The notes below the pieces were generated by a model that was given only the letters and a program-made list of their open reading frames with translations, did no database searches and had not been told where the DNA came from. A program made the position numbers and the translations under genes. From Rhodococcus sp. ARC_M5 (GTDB lineage Bacteria; Actinomycetota; Actinomycetes; Mycobacteriales; Mycobacteriaceae): a DNA stretch of 64,000 bases. The stretch covers positions 186,001-250,000 of the forward strand of contig NZ_JALGQE010000007.1 in NCBI RefSeq assembly GCF_022810405.1, read 5' to 3'. Positions 8,284 through 17,039 of this stretch are shown piece by piece; within the stretch, counting starts at the first letter, position 1; every line of letters starts with the position of its first letter.

Positions 8284-11200
8284 ATGGTCACCACGGTGAA
8301 GACACTCTGCGCGTACTGCGGCGTGGGATGCGGAATGGTGCTCGAGGTCGGCGGACCGTCCACGTCCGCCGTTACGACTTCGACCAGGCCTGTCGTCACC
8401 AAATCCGTCGGCGACAAGTCTCACCCGGCAAACTTCGGCCGGCTGTGCACCAAGGGGACCACCACCGCGGACATGCTCGCCGGGCCCGGACGGCTCGAGA
8501 AGGCCCGGATTCGGCAGCGCCGCGGTGGGGAACCGGAGAGCACGGACACCTCGGTGGCGGTCGACGACACCGCTCGGCGGCTGCGCGCCATCATCGACGA
8601 ACACGGCCCCGATGCGCTCGCACTGTACGTCTCGGGTCAGATGTCGATCGAGGCCCAGTACCTGTCGAACAAACTGGCCAAGGGATTCATCGGCACCAAC
8701 CAGATCGAGTCCAATTCCCGACTGTGCATGGCGAGCGCGGGAACCGGATACAAGCAATCGCTGGGGGCCGACGGTCCGCCCGGGTCGTACCAGGACTTCG
8801 ACCACGCCGACGTGTTCTTCGTCATCGGTTCCAACATGGCCGACTGTCACCCCATTCTGTTTCTGCGGATGATGGACCGCGTCAAAGCAGGCGCGAAGCT
8901 GATCGTCGTCGATCCGCGTCGCACTGCCACGGCGGACAAAGCCCACCTGCATCTGCAACTCGAGCCGGGTTCGGATCTGGCGTTGCTCAACGGTCTGCTC
9001 GCGCTCATCGCCGAGAACGGCGACATCGACCCCGAGTTCATCGCCGAGTTCACCGACGGGTGGGACGCGATGCCGGAGTTCCTCGGCGACTACACCCCGG
9101 AGAAGGTGTGCACCGCAACCGGTCTCGACGAGCAGGACCTGCGAGCCGCGGCCGCGATGATCGGCGGTGCAGAGAACTGGATGAGTTGCTGGACCATGGG
9201 CCTGAACCAGTCGACGCACGGAACCTGGAACACCAACGCGCTGTGCAACCTCCATCTGGCGACCGGCGCCATCTGCAAGACCGGCAGCGGCCCCTTCTCG
9301 CTGACCGGGCAACCGAACGCTATGGGCGGACGGGAAATGGGATACATGGGCCCCGGGCTGCCGGGACAGCGAGCGGTGGTCAACGACGCCGACCGAGAGT
9401 TCGTCGAGGATCGATGGCGCATTCCTCGCGGAACGCTGCGCACGGACGTCGGCGGCGGAACCATCGAGATGTTCTCCAAGCTCGCTGCCGGTGAGATCAA
9501 GGCCTGCTGGATCATCTGCACCAATCCCGTTGCCTCGGTGGCCAACAGAACGACGGTGATCGACGGACTCGAGCGCGCCGAGCTGGTCATCACCCAGGAT
9601 GCGTTCGCCGATACCGAAACCAACGACTACGCCGACGTGATGCTGCCCGCCGCACTGTGGACGGAATCGCACGGAGTGATGGTCAATTCCGAGCGCAACC
9701 TCACGCTGTTCCAACCGGCGCTGGAGGCACCGGGCGGCGCGCTACCGGACTGGAAGATCATCGCCGACATGGCCTGCGCGCTGGGGTATGCCGAAGCCTT
9801 CACCTATGCGAGCGCCGAGGAGGTGTTCGAGGAGATCAAGCTTTTCTGGAATCCGAACACCGGCTACGACATTCGCGGGGTCACCTACGACCGGTTGCGT
9901 GAGAGTCCGATCCAGTGGCCGTGCCCACCCGATGCGACAACCACCCGGCACCCGATCCGCTACCTCAACGACGGGGTCAGCCAGACGCAACGGGTATCGG
10001 CGGACGGTTCGATCCCCGCGCTGTCCTTCCCCACCCCGAGCGGCCGGGCCCAGTTCTTCGCCAGGCCCGCCATGCTGCCTGCGGAGATGCCCGACGACGA
10101 CTACCCGTTCCTGCTCAACACCGGTCGACTGCCCCACCAGTGGCACACCATGACCAAGACCGGCAAGGTCGCCAAGCTGAACAAGCTCGATTCCGGCCCG
10201 TTCGTCGAGGTGCACCCACTCGACGCCGATCGACTCGGCGTCCTCGACGGCGACAGCGTCGAAGTCGCATCCCGCCGAGGCCGAGCCGTCCTTCCCGCGG
10301 TCGTCACCGATCGAGTGCTTCCTGGCAGCTGTTTCGCACCCTTCCACTGGAGCGAAAAATTCGGCGAGTACCTGGCCATCAATGCCGTCACCAACGACGC
10401 CATCGATCCGTACTCCCAGCAACCCGAGTTCAAGGCGTGTGCGGTGACGCTCACGAAAGTTGCTGCAGCCCAGTCTCGGTCCCGCGCGGGCGACGACAGC
10501 ACAAACGATCCGGTCGATGCACTCGCCACGATCGTCGGCCGCCCTGCGCGTCCTTCGGAACCACTGACCACCATCGAACAACGTTACGTCGCAGGCCTTC
10601 TCGAGGGTCTGGGCAGTGCGGCGGGTCGCAACGCCGCCGGAACACCCACCCTGCCGTCGCAGACTCCCCTGTCGCCCGAGACCCACGCTTGGCTCGACGG
10701 CGTGCTCGCGGGCCTGTTCTCGCGTAGGCCCGACATCGACGTCACCACTGCCGGCATCTCGGCAGAGGCCGTTCCGGGGGGACGCCCGGTACTGCTGCTC
10801 TGGGCCTCGCAAACCGGGACCGCCGAGGAGTACGCCCTGTCCTGCCTCTCCCATCTCCGGGAAGCAGGCCTGACGATCATCGAACACTCGATGGATACGT
10901 TCACCGTCGATCGATTGCCGGCCGACGCCGATGTGCTGATCGTCAGCAGTACCACGGGTGACGGCGAAGCACCCGACAACGGTGCGACGTTCTGGGACAG
11001 TCTCGTCGCCGAGACCACGGCGAAGCTCCCGGGAATCCGCTATGCCGTACTGGCTTTCGGCGACTCCAGCTACGCAGACTTCTGTGGCCACGGTCGCAGG
11101 ATCGACGAGCGCCTCACCGAGTTGGGTGCCCTGCGACTTCTCGATCGGGTCGACTGCGAACCCGACTACGAGAACGAGGCGGCGGCGTGGCTCGATGCCG

Positions 11201-12417
11201 TGGTCGATCGACTCGCGCGCGGTGACGGCACCACCCCCGCCGAAGCACGGGTGGAGTCCGTCGAACGCTCGGCTCCGCGGACCCGAGCCCAGCCGGAGCG
11301 GTACAGCAAGAAGTCGCCGTTGGTGACCACTCTCGTACGCAATCGCCTGCTGACCGCACGCGGGTCCGTCAAGGATGTCCGCCAGTTCGGATTCCATCTG
11401 CCCGACGGGACCCTCGAGTACGAGGTCGGCGACGCGCTCGGAGTGTGGCCGCGCAACAGCGATGCCTTGGTCGACGAGTGGCTCGAGGCCACCGGCCTGG
11501 ACCATGACGCCTCTGTCGACCTCTCCGGATACGGCTCGATGTCGTTGCGCACGGCGCTGAGCCGTCACCTCGAAATCGCCCGTGCCACCACGGATCTGCT
11601 GAAGTTCGTCCACCGACGTACCGCGGACGACGACCTGGAGGCGATGCTGCACCCCGACAACAAGCACGCGCTGGCCGACTGGATGTGGGGTCGCCAGTCC
11701 ACCGATGTGCTTGCTGCACATCCGGTTCGAGCCTCGGTGGAGGACTGGTTGGGAGTTCTCAAGCCGTTGCAGCCGCGGCTGTACTCGATTTCGTCGAGCC
11801 CGAAGGAGAACCCGAACGAGGTACAGGTGACGGTCTCCGCGGTCCGCTACAACGTGCACGGAGTTCCCCGGCGCGGCGTGTGCTCGACGTACCTGGCCGA
11901 CCATGCGTCGAATGAGGAGGTGGGGATATTCGTGCAGAAGACCTCGCACTTCAGGCCGCCCGACGATCCCGACACCCCGATGATCATGGTGGGCCCGGGT
12001 ACCGGCGTCGCCCCGTTTCGCGCCTTCCTGCACGAGCGGCGCGCACTCGGGCACACCGGCCACAATTGGCTGTTCTTCGGTGAACAGCACGCCGACACGG
12101 ACTTCTACTATCGGGACGAGCTGACGGCGATGCTGAGCGACGGTTCGCTGAACCGCCTGGACGTCGCCTTCTCACGCGATCAGAAGGACAAGGTCTACGT
12201 CCAGGACCGGATGCGTGAGCACGGGGCGGAGCTGTGGAACTGGATTCACCGCGGTGCCCACTTCTACGTGTGCGGCGATGCGTCCAGAATGGCCAAGGAC
12301 GTCGATGCCGCACTGAAAGGCGTGGTGGCACAACACGGCAAGCTCGCGCCCAGTAGTGCCGAGGCCTATGTGAAAGCCCTTGCTGCCGAGAAGCGGTACG
12401 TTCGCGACGTCTACTGA
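8284..12417 (+). CDS. Assimilatory nitrate reductase fused to a sulfite-reductase-type flavoprotein
   Basis: This 1,377-residue protein joins two enzymes. The first 720 or so residues are a molybdopterin oxidoreductase of the NasA type: 4Fe-4S ligands in LCAYCGVGC near the N-terminus and LCTKGT at about residue 55, a body with NWMSCWTMGLNQS, and the C-terminal molybdopterin-binding domain. A linker leads to a flavodoxin-like FMN domain (ASQTGTAEE near residue 841), a CysJ-type FAD domain (RLYSIS near 1165) and an NADPH site (GPGTGVAPFRAF near 1237). It should pass electrons from NADPH through FAD and FMN to the Fe-S and Mo centre, reducing nitrate to nitrite without a separate reductase. ATG 8284 gives the usual short N-terminus; ATG 8248 is also possible. 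The stop overlaps the convergent hydrolase by seven bases. Confidence 0.9.
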   Translation: MVTTVKTLCAYCGVGCGMVLEVGGPSTSAVTTSTRPVVTKSVGDKSHPANFGRLCTKGTTTADMLAGPGRLEKARIRQRRGGEPESTDTSVAVDDTARRLRAIIDEHGPDALALYVSGQMSIEAQYLSNKLAKGFIGTNQIESNSRLCMASAGTGYKQSLGADGPPGSYQDFDHADVFFVIGSNMADCHPILFLRMMDRVKAGAKLIVVDPRRTATADKAHLHLQLEPGSDLALLNGLLALIAENGDIDPEFIAEFTDGWDAMPEFLGDYTPEKVCTATGLDEQDLRAAAAMIGGAENWMSCWTMGLNQSTHGTWNTNALCNLHLATGAICKTGSGPFSLTGQPNAMGGREMGYMGPGLPGQRAVVNDADREFVEDRWRIPRGTLRTDVGGGTIEMFSKLAAGEIKACWIICTNPVASVANRTTVIDGLERAELVITQDAFADTETNDYADVMLPAALWTESHGVMVNSERNLTLFQPALEAPGGALPDWKIIADMACALGYAEAFTYASAEEVFEEIKLFWNPNTGYDIRGVTYDRLRESPIQWPCPPDATTTRHPIRYLNDGVSQTQRVSADGSIPALSFPTPSGRAQFFARPAMLPAEMPDDDYPFLLNTGRLPHQWHTMTKTGKVAKLNKLDSGPFVEVHPLDADRLGVLDGDSVEVASRRGRAVLPAVVTDRVLPGSCFAPFHWSEKFGEYLAINAVTNDAIDPYSQQPEFKACAVTLTKVAAAQSRSRAGDDSTNDPVDALATIVGRPARPSEPLTTIEQRYVAGLLEGLGSAAGRNAAGTPTLPSQTPLSPETHAWLDGVLAGLFSRRPDIDVTTAGISAEAVPGGRPVLLLWASQTGTAEEYALSCLSHLREAGLTIIEHSMDTFTVDRLPADADVLIVSSTTGDGEAPDNGATFWDSLVAETTAKLPGIRYAVLAFGDSSYADFCGHGRRIDERLTELGALRLLDRVDCEPDYENEAAAWLDAVVDRLARGDGTTPAEARVESVERSAPRTRAQPERYSKKSPLVTTLVRNRLLTARGSVKDVRQFGFHLPDGTLEYEVGDALGVWPRNSDALVDEWLEATGLDHDASVDLSGYGSMSLRTALSRHLEIARATTDLLKFVHRRTADDDLEAMLHPDNKHALADWMWGRQSTDVLAAHPVRASVEDWLGVLKPLQPRLYSISSSPKENPNEVQVTVSAVRYNVHGVPRRGVCSTYLADHASNEEVGIFVQKTSHFRPPDDPDTPMIMVGPGTGVAPFRAFLHERRALGHTGHNWLFFGEQHADTDFYYRDELTAMLSDGSLNRLDVAFSRDQKDKVYVQDRMREHGAELWNWIHRGAHFYVCGDASRMAKDVDAALKGVVAQHGKLAPSSAEAYVKALAAEKRYVRDVY

Positions 12418-13331
12418 GTCGGTGGGACCGTGCGGGTCAGGAATTCGATCTGGTCTGCCACCACCCGCTCGAACGCGTCGCCCAGGTAGATCTCGAAATG
12501 ACCGGCGTCGTAGGTCTTGATCTCTGCATGCGGTGCCGTCCGTGCGTAGCGCAGGGTGGCCTTGGCAGGCGCGACCGAGTCGGTCTCGCAGACGACGAAC
12601 AGGATGGGGCAGCGAACGTCCTTCGCCCGACGCCCGGGCCGGTGCCGCACGATGTGCAGCGCGACTCTGGCGGCGACTCGGTTGTGGAACGTCTCGTCGG
12701 CGTCCGGCGCGAGCGCCAGATAGCCGTCGTAGCTGTCGGGTGAGGTCATCAGCGCGGTCGTCCCTGGTCGCCCGGCCGTGTTCACCATCAGCGGCGGTCG
12801 TCCGATCACCGATCCCGCCAGGTCACCCAGTGCCCGGCCGGACAGCTTCACCGACGTCCAGGTGTTCGACGCGAGTCCCGACGCAATCCCGTCGGTGAAC
12901 GGGCACTGCGAGATCACGGCCGCGACCTGCTGGTCTCGGGCGGCAGCGACGATGACGTGACCACCGCCGAAAGACGAGCCCCACAACACGATTCGGGAGT
13001 TGTCCACATCCGTACGCGAGCGGGCGTGGGCGATGGCCGATGCCCAGTCCTGCAGCTGTGCTGTGATGTCGAGCAGCTGTCGGGGCTCGCCTCCACTGGC
13101 CCCGAAGTAGCGATAGTCGAACACCAGGCAGGCATACCCTGCAGCCCGGAAGCGCTCTGCATAGGCGTCGAGCCGCATTTCCCGAGTTCCGCCGAGGCCA
13201 TGTCCCATGACGATCACCGGAGCGGGACCGGAACCTGTCGGGAGATAGAGCCACGCCGCGCAGGCGTCTCCGTGAGAATCGAACGTGACATCGATGCGAT
13301 CTGGGCTCGAGCCCCCCGGCTGCGAATTCAT
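12411..13331 (-). CDS. Alpha/beta hydrolase
   Basis: The 306-residue cytoplasmic protein has the alpha/beta hydrolase signature: oxyanion segment GHGLGG near residue 43, a nucleophile elbow GSSFG with Ser120, and a late DAGHFEIY segment that supplies the catalytic histidine. It resembles acetyl-xylan-esterase-like or dienelactone-like hydrolases in which strands around FDYRYFGAS precede the elbow. The substrate is unknown. ATG 13331 was chosen since sequence before it lacks family similarity. It converges on the nitrate reductase fusion with overlapping ends. Confidence 0.82.
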   Translation of the reverse strand: MNSQPGGSSPDRIDVTFDSHGDACAAWLYLPTGSGPAPVIVMGHGLGGTREMRLDAYAERFRAAGYACLVFDYRYFGASGGEPRQLLDITAQLQDWASAIAHARSRTDVDNSRIVLWGSSFGGGHVIVAAARDQQVAAVISQCPFTDGIASGLASNTWTSVKLSGRALGDLAGSVIGRPPLMVNTAGRPGTTALMTSPDSYDGYLALAPDADETFHNRVAARVALHIVRHRPGRRAKDVRCPILFVVCETDSVAPAKATLRYARTAPHAEIKTYDAGHFEIYLGDAFERVVADQIEFLTRTVPPTQ

Positions 13332-13374
13332 GCGCAGACAGTAGCCCATCCCGGCCGACGGTGGAACAGGTCGA

Positions 13375-14493
13375 CTACCGACCGGAATGCTCCGCGGCAT
13401 AGGCGTCGACGCGTCCATAGGCGATCTTGGGCGTCCAGTCTCGGCGTACCAACCCGAAGTTCTGTTCGGTGTCTGCGGTGTTCGAGCCGGCGTCGCGGAG
13501 GCTGTAGACGTAGGCCGGCCCCAGCCAGTCGCTGCCGAGGACAGCATCGAGCACGATCCCTATGCTGTCCGACTGCACCTGTTCGCTGACACTGTTGGGG
13601 GCCGTGCCGGTGGGGGCTCCGAACTCGGTGATCCAAATCTGTTTGCCGCTGTCACCGCCGGCAACCATGGTGTCTCGCATGGACCACATCTTCATGGCGG
13701 TGTTCCACGACGCCGTGTCCGGGTCGTTGGGTAGGTACGGCCACGTATACGGGTGAACGTTGAAGGCGTCGAAGTACCTGTTCGATCCTTGCGCGTACAT
13801 CTTCGACAGGAACGTCGTACCCGCGATGTTGCCGTTCGCGTCCTCGGCGGGGGCCATCCCGCCGGCGAGCACGGTGGAATCGGGTTGCACCTGCTTGATC
13901 ACCGTATAGGTCGCTCTGAGCAGCGCCGAGTACGCCGCCACATCGGGAACGGGCTTGAAGAACGTCACGATGTTCGGCTCGTTCCACACCTCCCAGATCT
14001 TGATTCGGCTCTTATACCGCTGAACCACGGTCTTGGCGAACGCCGCAAAGGTGGATGGGTTCGCAGGTCGTGAGTGCGAATCGTCGACGGCACCGGCCAC
14101 TCGTGCCCATCTCGGGGTGTACGCGATGATGCCGTGCACGCACATCCCGTGTGCGACAACGGCATCGATCACTTGGTCGGTGCGGCTCCAATCGAATCTG
14201 CCCCGTGTCGACTCGATGGCAGACCAATCGATGTCGAGACGCACCGCGAAAGATCCGGCGTCACGGGCAAGAGTGAGCTCCCGATCCAGATCCGCAGGAG
14301 ACAGCGCACCGATCGTCGCTCCGGGTGAGACTCCGATCCGCATGGCATCCGATTGCCGCGAACATCCTGGATCTCCTGCGGGTGCCTGCTGCGTTCGCAG
14401 AGCAGATGCAGTTGCGGGTACCGCCCCGGCCGCGAACGACAACAGCACGACCAACAGTGCTGCACTCGCTCGTCGCGTCGGATTCATTCTCAT
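13375..14493 (-). CDS. Secreted glycoside hydrolase (cellulase-like TIM barrel)
   Basis: The 372-residue protein has a signal peptide (MRMNPTRRASAALL, cleavage near AVPATASA) and a TIM-barrel glycosidase domain. WNEPN places the acid/base glutamate at residue 172, and WITEFG places the nucleophile at residue 290, as in clan GH-A families such as GH5 and GH39. The segment IDWSAIESTRGRFDWS also fits. It presumably cuts a beta-linked polysaccharide outside the cell. It lies 1 kb upstream of, and divergent from, the exopolysaccharide locus, so trimming that polymer is a reasonable but untested idea. Confidence 0.8.
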   Translation of the reverse strand: MRMNPTRRASAALLVVLLSFAAGAVPATASALRTQQAPAGDPGCSRQSDAMRIGVSPGATIGALSPADLDRELTLARDAGSFAVRLDIDWSAIESTRGRFDWSRTDQVIDAVVAHGMCVHGIIAYTPRWARVAGAVDDSHSRPANPSTFAAFAKTVVQRYKSRIKIWEVWNEPNIVTFFKPVPDVAAYSALLRATYTVIKQVQPDSTVLAGGMAPAEDANGNIAGTTFLSKMYAQGSNRYFDAFNVHPYTWPYLPNDPDTASWNTAMKMWSMRDTMVAGGDSGKQIWITEFGAPTGTAPNSVSEQVQSDSIGIVLDAVLGSDWLGPAYVYSLRDAGSNTADTEQNFGLVRRDWTPKIAYGRVDAYAAEHSGR

Positions 14494-14660
14494 CGGCAGA
14501 TGCTAGCAACGACCGGGAACGCGATATCGGTGTATCGCCATTACCCCGTTGTTTCCTGCTTTGTCTCACCGAACCCGAATAACTCACGACAGGCGCGAGA
14601 ATGCAAAATGCACCGCCCGAGCGTCGGTACGAGAACTCGGCCTGTACTACCATCTGCACA

Positions 14661-15368
14661 ATGACGACAGGATTTCCCGGTTTCGACGACCGCCTGAACG
14701 AGCTGCTCGCCAGGCAGGCGGAGAAATCCGGTCTTTCCACCGACGAATTCGTTCGCGGTGCGGTGGTCGACCGGCTCGTACGGGAACTGTCCGAGGATCA
14801 GGAATCCGAAGTGGGCGCATTGCTTCGCGCTCTGCAGGAGGGTTCGGAGAAAGGCGTCGGCCCCGCCGAGGTCACGCGAGCGTTCGGCACCCCGATCGAC
14901 GATCCCGACAGGCTGGCCGCCGTCGCTCGAACTGGACTGATGGACACCGGATCCGACGCGGGATACGACCGGATCGTCACCATGGTGGCCGATGCACTGA
15001 ACGCCCCGTCGGCTGCGTTCTCTCTTCTCGACGACAAGCGTCAGTACTTCAAGAGCGCCCTCGGGCTTCCCGCGGAACTCGGCGGCGCGCAGGAGGTGCC
15101 CCTCGACGGGTCCATCTGCCGCTATGCGATCGATCTCGGTCAACCCTTGGTGGTCGAGGACGCTCGACTCAACGACATCCTCAAGGATCACCCCTCCGTA
15201 CAGGGCAACCTTCTCGTCTCATACCTCGGAGTTCCGCTCACCGACGACGCCGGGCACTCCGTGGGCACCCTGTGTGTATGGGATCAGCAGCCGCGCCAGT
15301 GGACGACCGGCCACGTACAGATACTGCAAGATCTGGCGTGGATAATTCGCGAGCGTGTTTTCGAATAA
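14661..15368 (+). CDS. GAF-domain protein
   Basis: The 235-residue product carries one GAF domain (about residues 85-235) after an N-terminal helical part (FDDRLNELLARQAEKSGL) that resembles a small oligomerisation region. It ends with the GAF and has no kinase, GGDEF or HTH output domain. Typical GAF segments are seen: SLLDDKRQYFKS, DGSICRYAI, and GVPLTDDAGHSVGTLCV. Such solo GAF proteins may sense a small molecule or redox state and work through a partner. Start ATG 14661 follows an AT-richer stretch shared with the divergent glycosidase gene. Confidence 0.78.
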   Translation: MTTGFPGFDDRLNELLARQAEKSGLSTDEFVRGAVVDRLVRELSEDQESEVGALLRALQEGSEKGVGPAEVTRAFGTPIDDPDRLAAVARTGLMDTGSDAGYDRIVTMVADALNAPSAAFSLLDDKRQYFKSALGLPAELGGAQEVPLDGSICRYAIDLGQPLVVEDARLNDILKDHPSVQGNLLVSYLGVPLTDDAGHSVGTLCVWDQQPRQWTTGHVQILQDLAWIIRERVFE

Positions 15369-15520
15369 GAGGGCTTTTACCCGACGAAAATAAGCATTTT
15401 CAACCCACAACCGACTTCAGGTCTTTTTCGATATGTCGACCGGGTAGTCCCTTTCGTGCCGGTATACATTGAATGGGATTTATAGGACCAACCGATCCGA
15501 ACTAGTCACCGGAAGTAGCT
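15369..15520 (+). promoter_or_regulatory. AT-rich leader of the exopolysaccharide operon
   Basis: These 152 bases are clearly lower in GC than the flanks, with runs such as GAAAATAAGCATTTTC and TATACATTGAATGGGATTTATAGG. The promoter of the following unidirectional gene set is most likely here. No confident -35/-10 pair and no JUMPstart element was found. GGAAG lies six bases before the GTG of the sugar transferase. Confidence 0.4.
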
Positions 15521-16999
15521 GTGCCGAAGACACTGGATTCACCGCGCACTCGCCCGCAGGCTGCCGAGGCCGACACCGTTGCCGCCCGTCGCCCCCTTGT
15601 CGATCGTCTTCGAGTCGATCCCCTCAACACCGTGATCACCGTCGCGGTGGATGTGCTTGCTGCAGCCGTCGCGTTGATCGGAGCCTTGCTCTGGTATTCG
15701 GGCAGTCTCACCGATACCGGCTGGCTCCCATGGCTGTTCCTGCCGCTGCTGATCGTAATCCTTGCCGGCAAGTCGATGTACCGACGCGGCCTTCGGCGTA
15801 ACTTCCTCGACGAGATCGGTCCGGCCGAAACTGCTGTCGCCTTCGCGTCGCTCGCGCTGTTGGTCGCAATGTTTCTGGCCGACACAGACTATCGGCCCAG
15901 CACAGTCGTACTACGCCTGTGGTTGCTGGCCTGCATCACGGTCGCGCTCGCCCGCTTGATCCGCGTCGTCGTCCAGCGCACGCTTCGCACCAAGTTCGGA
16001 TCTGCCGCGCCGACCATCGTGCTGGGCAACGATCCCATTGCGCACCAACTGGTTTCGAGGACACGCCAGTTCCCCGAGTACGGTCTCGCACCGGTCGGCT
16101 ACATCGGTGCGGCACCGGTCGCAGACGTCTCCCCGGCCGGCGAGGTGCCCGATCTCCCGCACCTGGGGCTCCCGAGCGGTTTCGAGGCAGTTGCACGGAG
16201 AACCGGAGCGGAGGAGCTGATAGTCGCATTCGCACCGACCGAGGACCGAGAGCTGCTCGGTGCCATCAGGACTGCCCACCGACTCGGAATGCGCGTGTGG
16301 GTGGTACCCAGGCTGTACGACGCCGTGGGCGTCAACACTCGCGTCGAGCACATCGGCGGTCTGCCGTTGATGGTGCTTCCGCACGTGAACCCCAAGGGGT
16401 GGCAATTCGCCCTCAAGGGACTTCTCGATCGAGTCCTGACCGCATTCGGACTCCTCCTGCTCTCCCCCGTCTTCCTGACGCTGATGCTGCTCGTACGCCT
16501 GAGCTCCCCCGGCCCGATCTTCTTCAAGCAGGAGCGAATCGGCCGCGACGGACTGCCGTTCGATTGCCTGAAGTTCCGCTCCATGCGACCGCCGCGGGCG
16601 TCCGACGCCGAATTCGAGCGCAAGGCCGGTGACGCACCCGGCGGTGTCGAAGGTGTGGATCGACGAACGCGCATCGGAAAGATCATGCGCCAGACCTCGA
16701 TGGACGAACTTCCACAGTTGCTCAACGTACTTCGCGGCGACATGAGTTTGGTCGGTCCGCGCCCCGAGCGTCCCGAGTACGTCGACCTGTTCGAGATGCA
16801 GATCCGTCGGTACGGAGAGAGACACCGCGTCAAGGCCGGTGTGACGGGATGGGCTCAGGTTCACGGCCTTCGCGGCCAGACGTCCATCGCGGACCGCGCC
16901 GAATGGGACAACTACTACATCGAGAACTGGTCCGTGTGGCTCGATGTCAAGATCCTGTTCCTCACAGTCCTGGCCGTGCTGAAGCGCGCCGAGGACTGA
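15521..16999 (+). CDS. Exopolysaccharide priming sugar transferase (undecaprenyl-phosphate glycosyl-1-phosphate transferase)
   Basis: The 492-residue membrane protein has about four transmembrane helices in the first 150 residues, a nucleotide-binding-like middle domain, a further hydrophobic helix near residue 305 (LLDRVLTAFGLLLLSP), and a C-terminal bacterial sugar-transferase domain (FFKQERIGRDG, FRSM, TSMDELPQLLNVL, GDMSLVGPRPE). It should transfer a sugar-1-phosphate from a nucleotide sugar to undecaprenyl phosphate, the first step of repeat-unit assembly. The architecture is that of WcaJ/CpsE/WbaP-like enzymes. It is the first gene of the polysaccharide locus. Confidence 0.93.
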   Translation: MPKTLDSPRTRPQAAEADTVAARRPLVDRLRVDPLNTVITVAVDVLAAAVALIGALLWYSGSLTDTGWLPWLFLPLLIVILAGKSMYRRGLRRNFLDEIGPAETAVAFASLALLVAMFLADTDYRPSTVVLRLWLLACITVALARLIRVVVQRTLRTKFGSAAPTIVLGNDPIAHQLVSRTRQFPEYGLAPVGYIGAAPVADVSPAGEVPDLPHLGLPSGFEAVARRTGAEELIVAFAPTEDRELLGAIRTAHRLGMRVWVVPRLYDAVGVNTRVEHIGGLPLMVLPHVNPKGWQFALKGLLDRVLTAFGLLLLSPVFLTLMLLVRLSSPGPIFFKQERIGRDGLPFDCLKFRSMRPPRASDAEFERKAGDAPGGVEGVDRRTRIGKIMRQTSMDELPQLLNVLRGDMSLVGPRPERPEYVDLFEMQIRRYGERHRVKAGVTGWAQVHGLRGQTSIADRAEWDNYYIENWSVWLDVKILFLTVLAVLKRAED

Positions 17000-17039
17000 T
17001 CGTGATCTACGCCGAACGCGGCCACGTTCGGGTCACCCC

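Noticed and set aside
9742..12090. A 782-codon open frame on the minus strand opposite the nitrate reductase fusion
   Set aside because: It mirrors GC-rich coding DNA, has no domain, and the opposite strand has unmistakable catalytic motifs.
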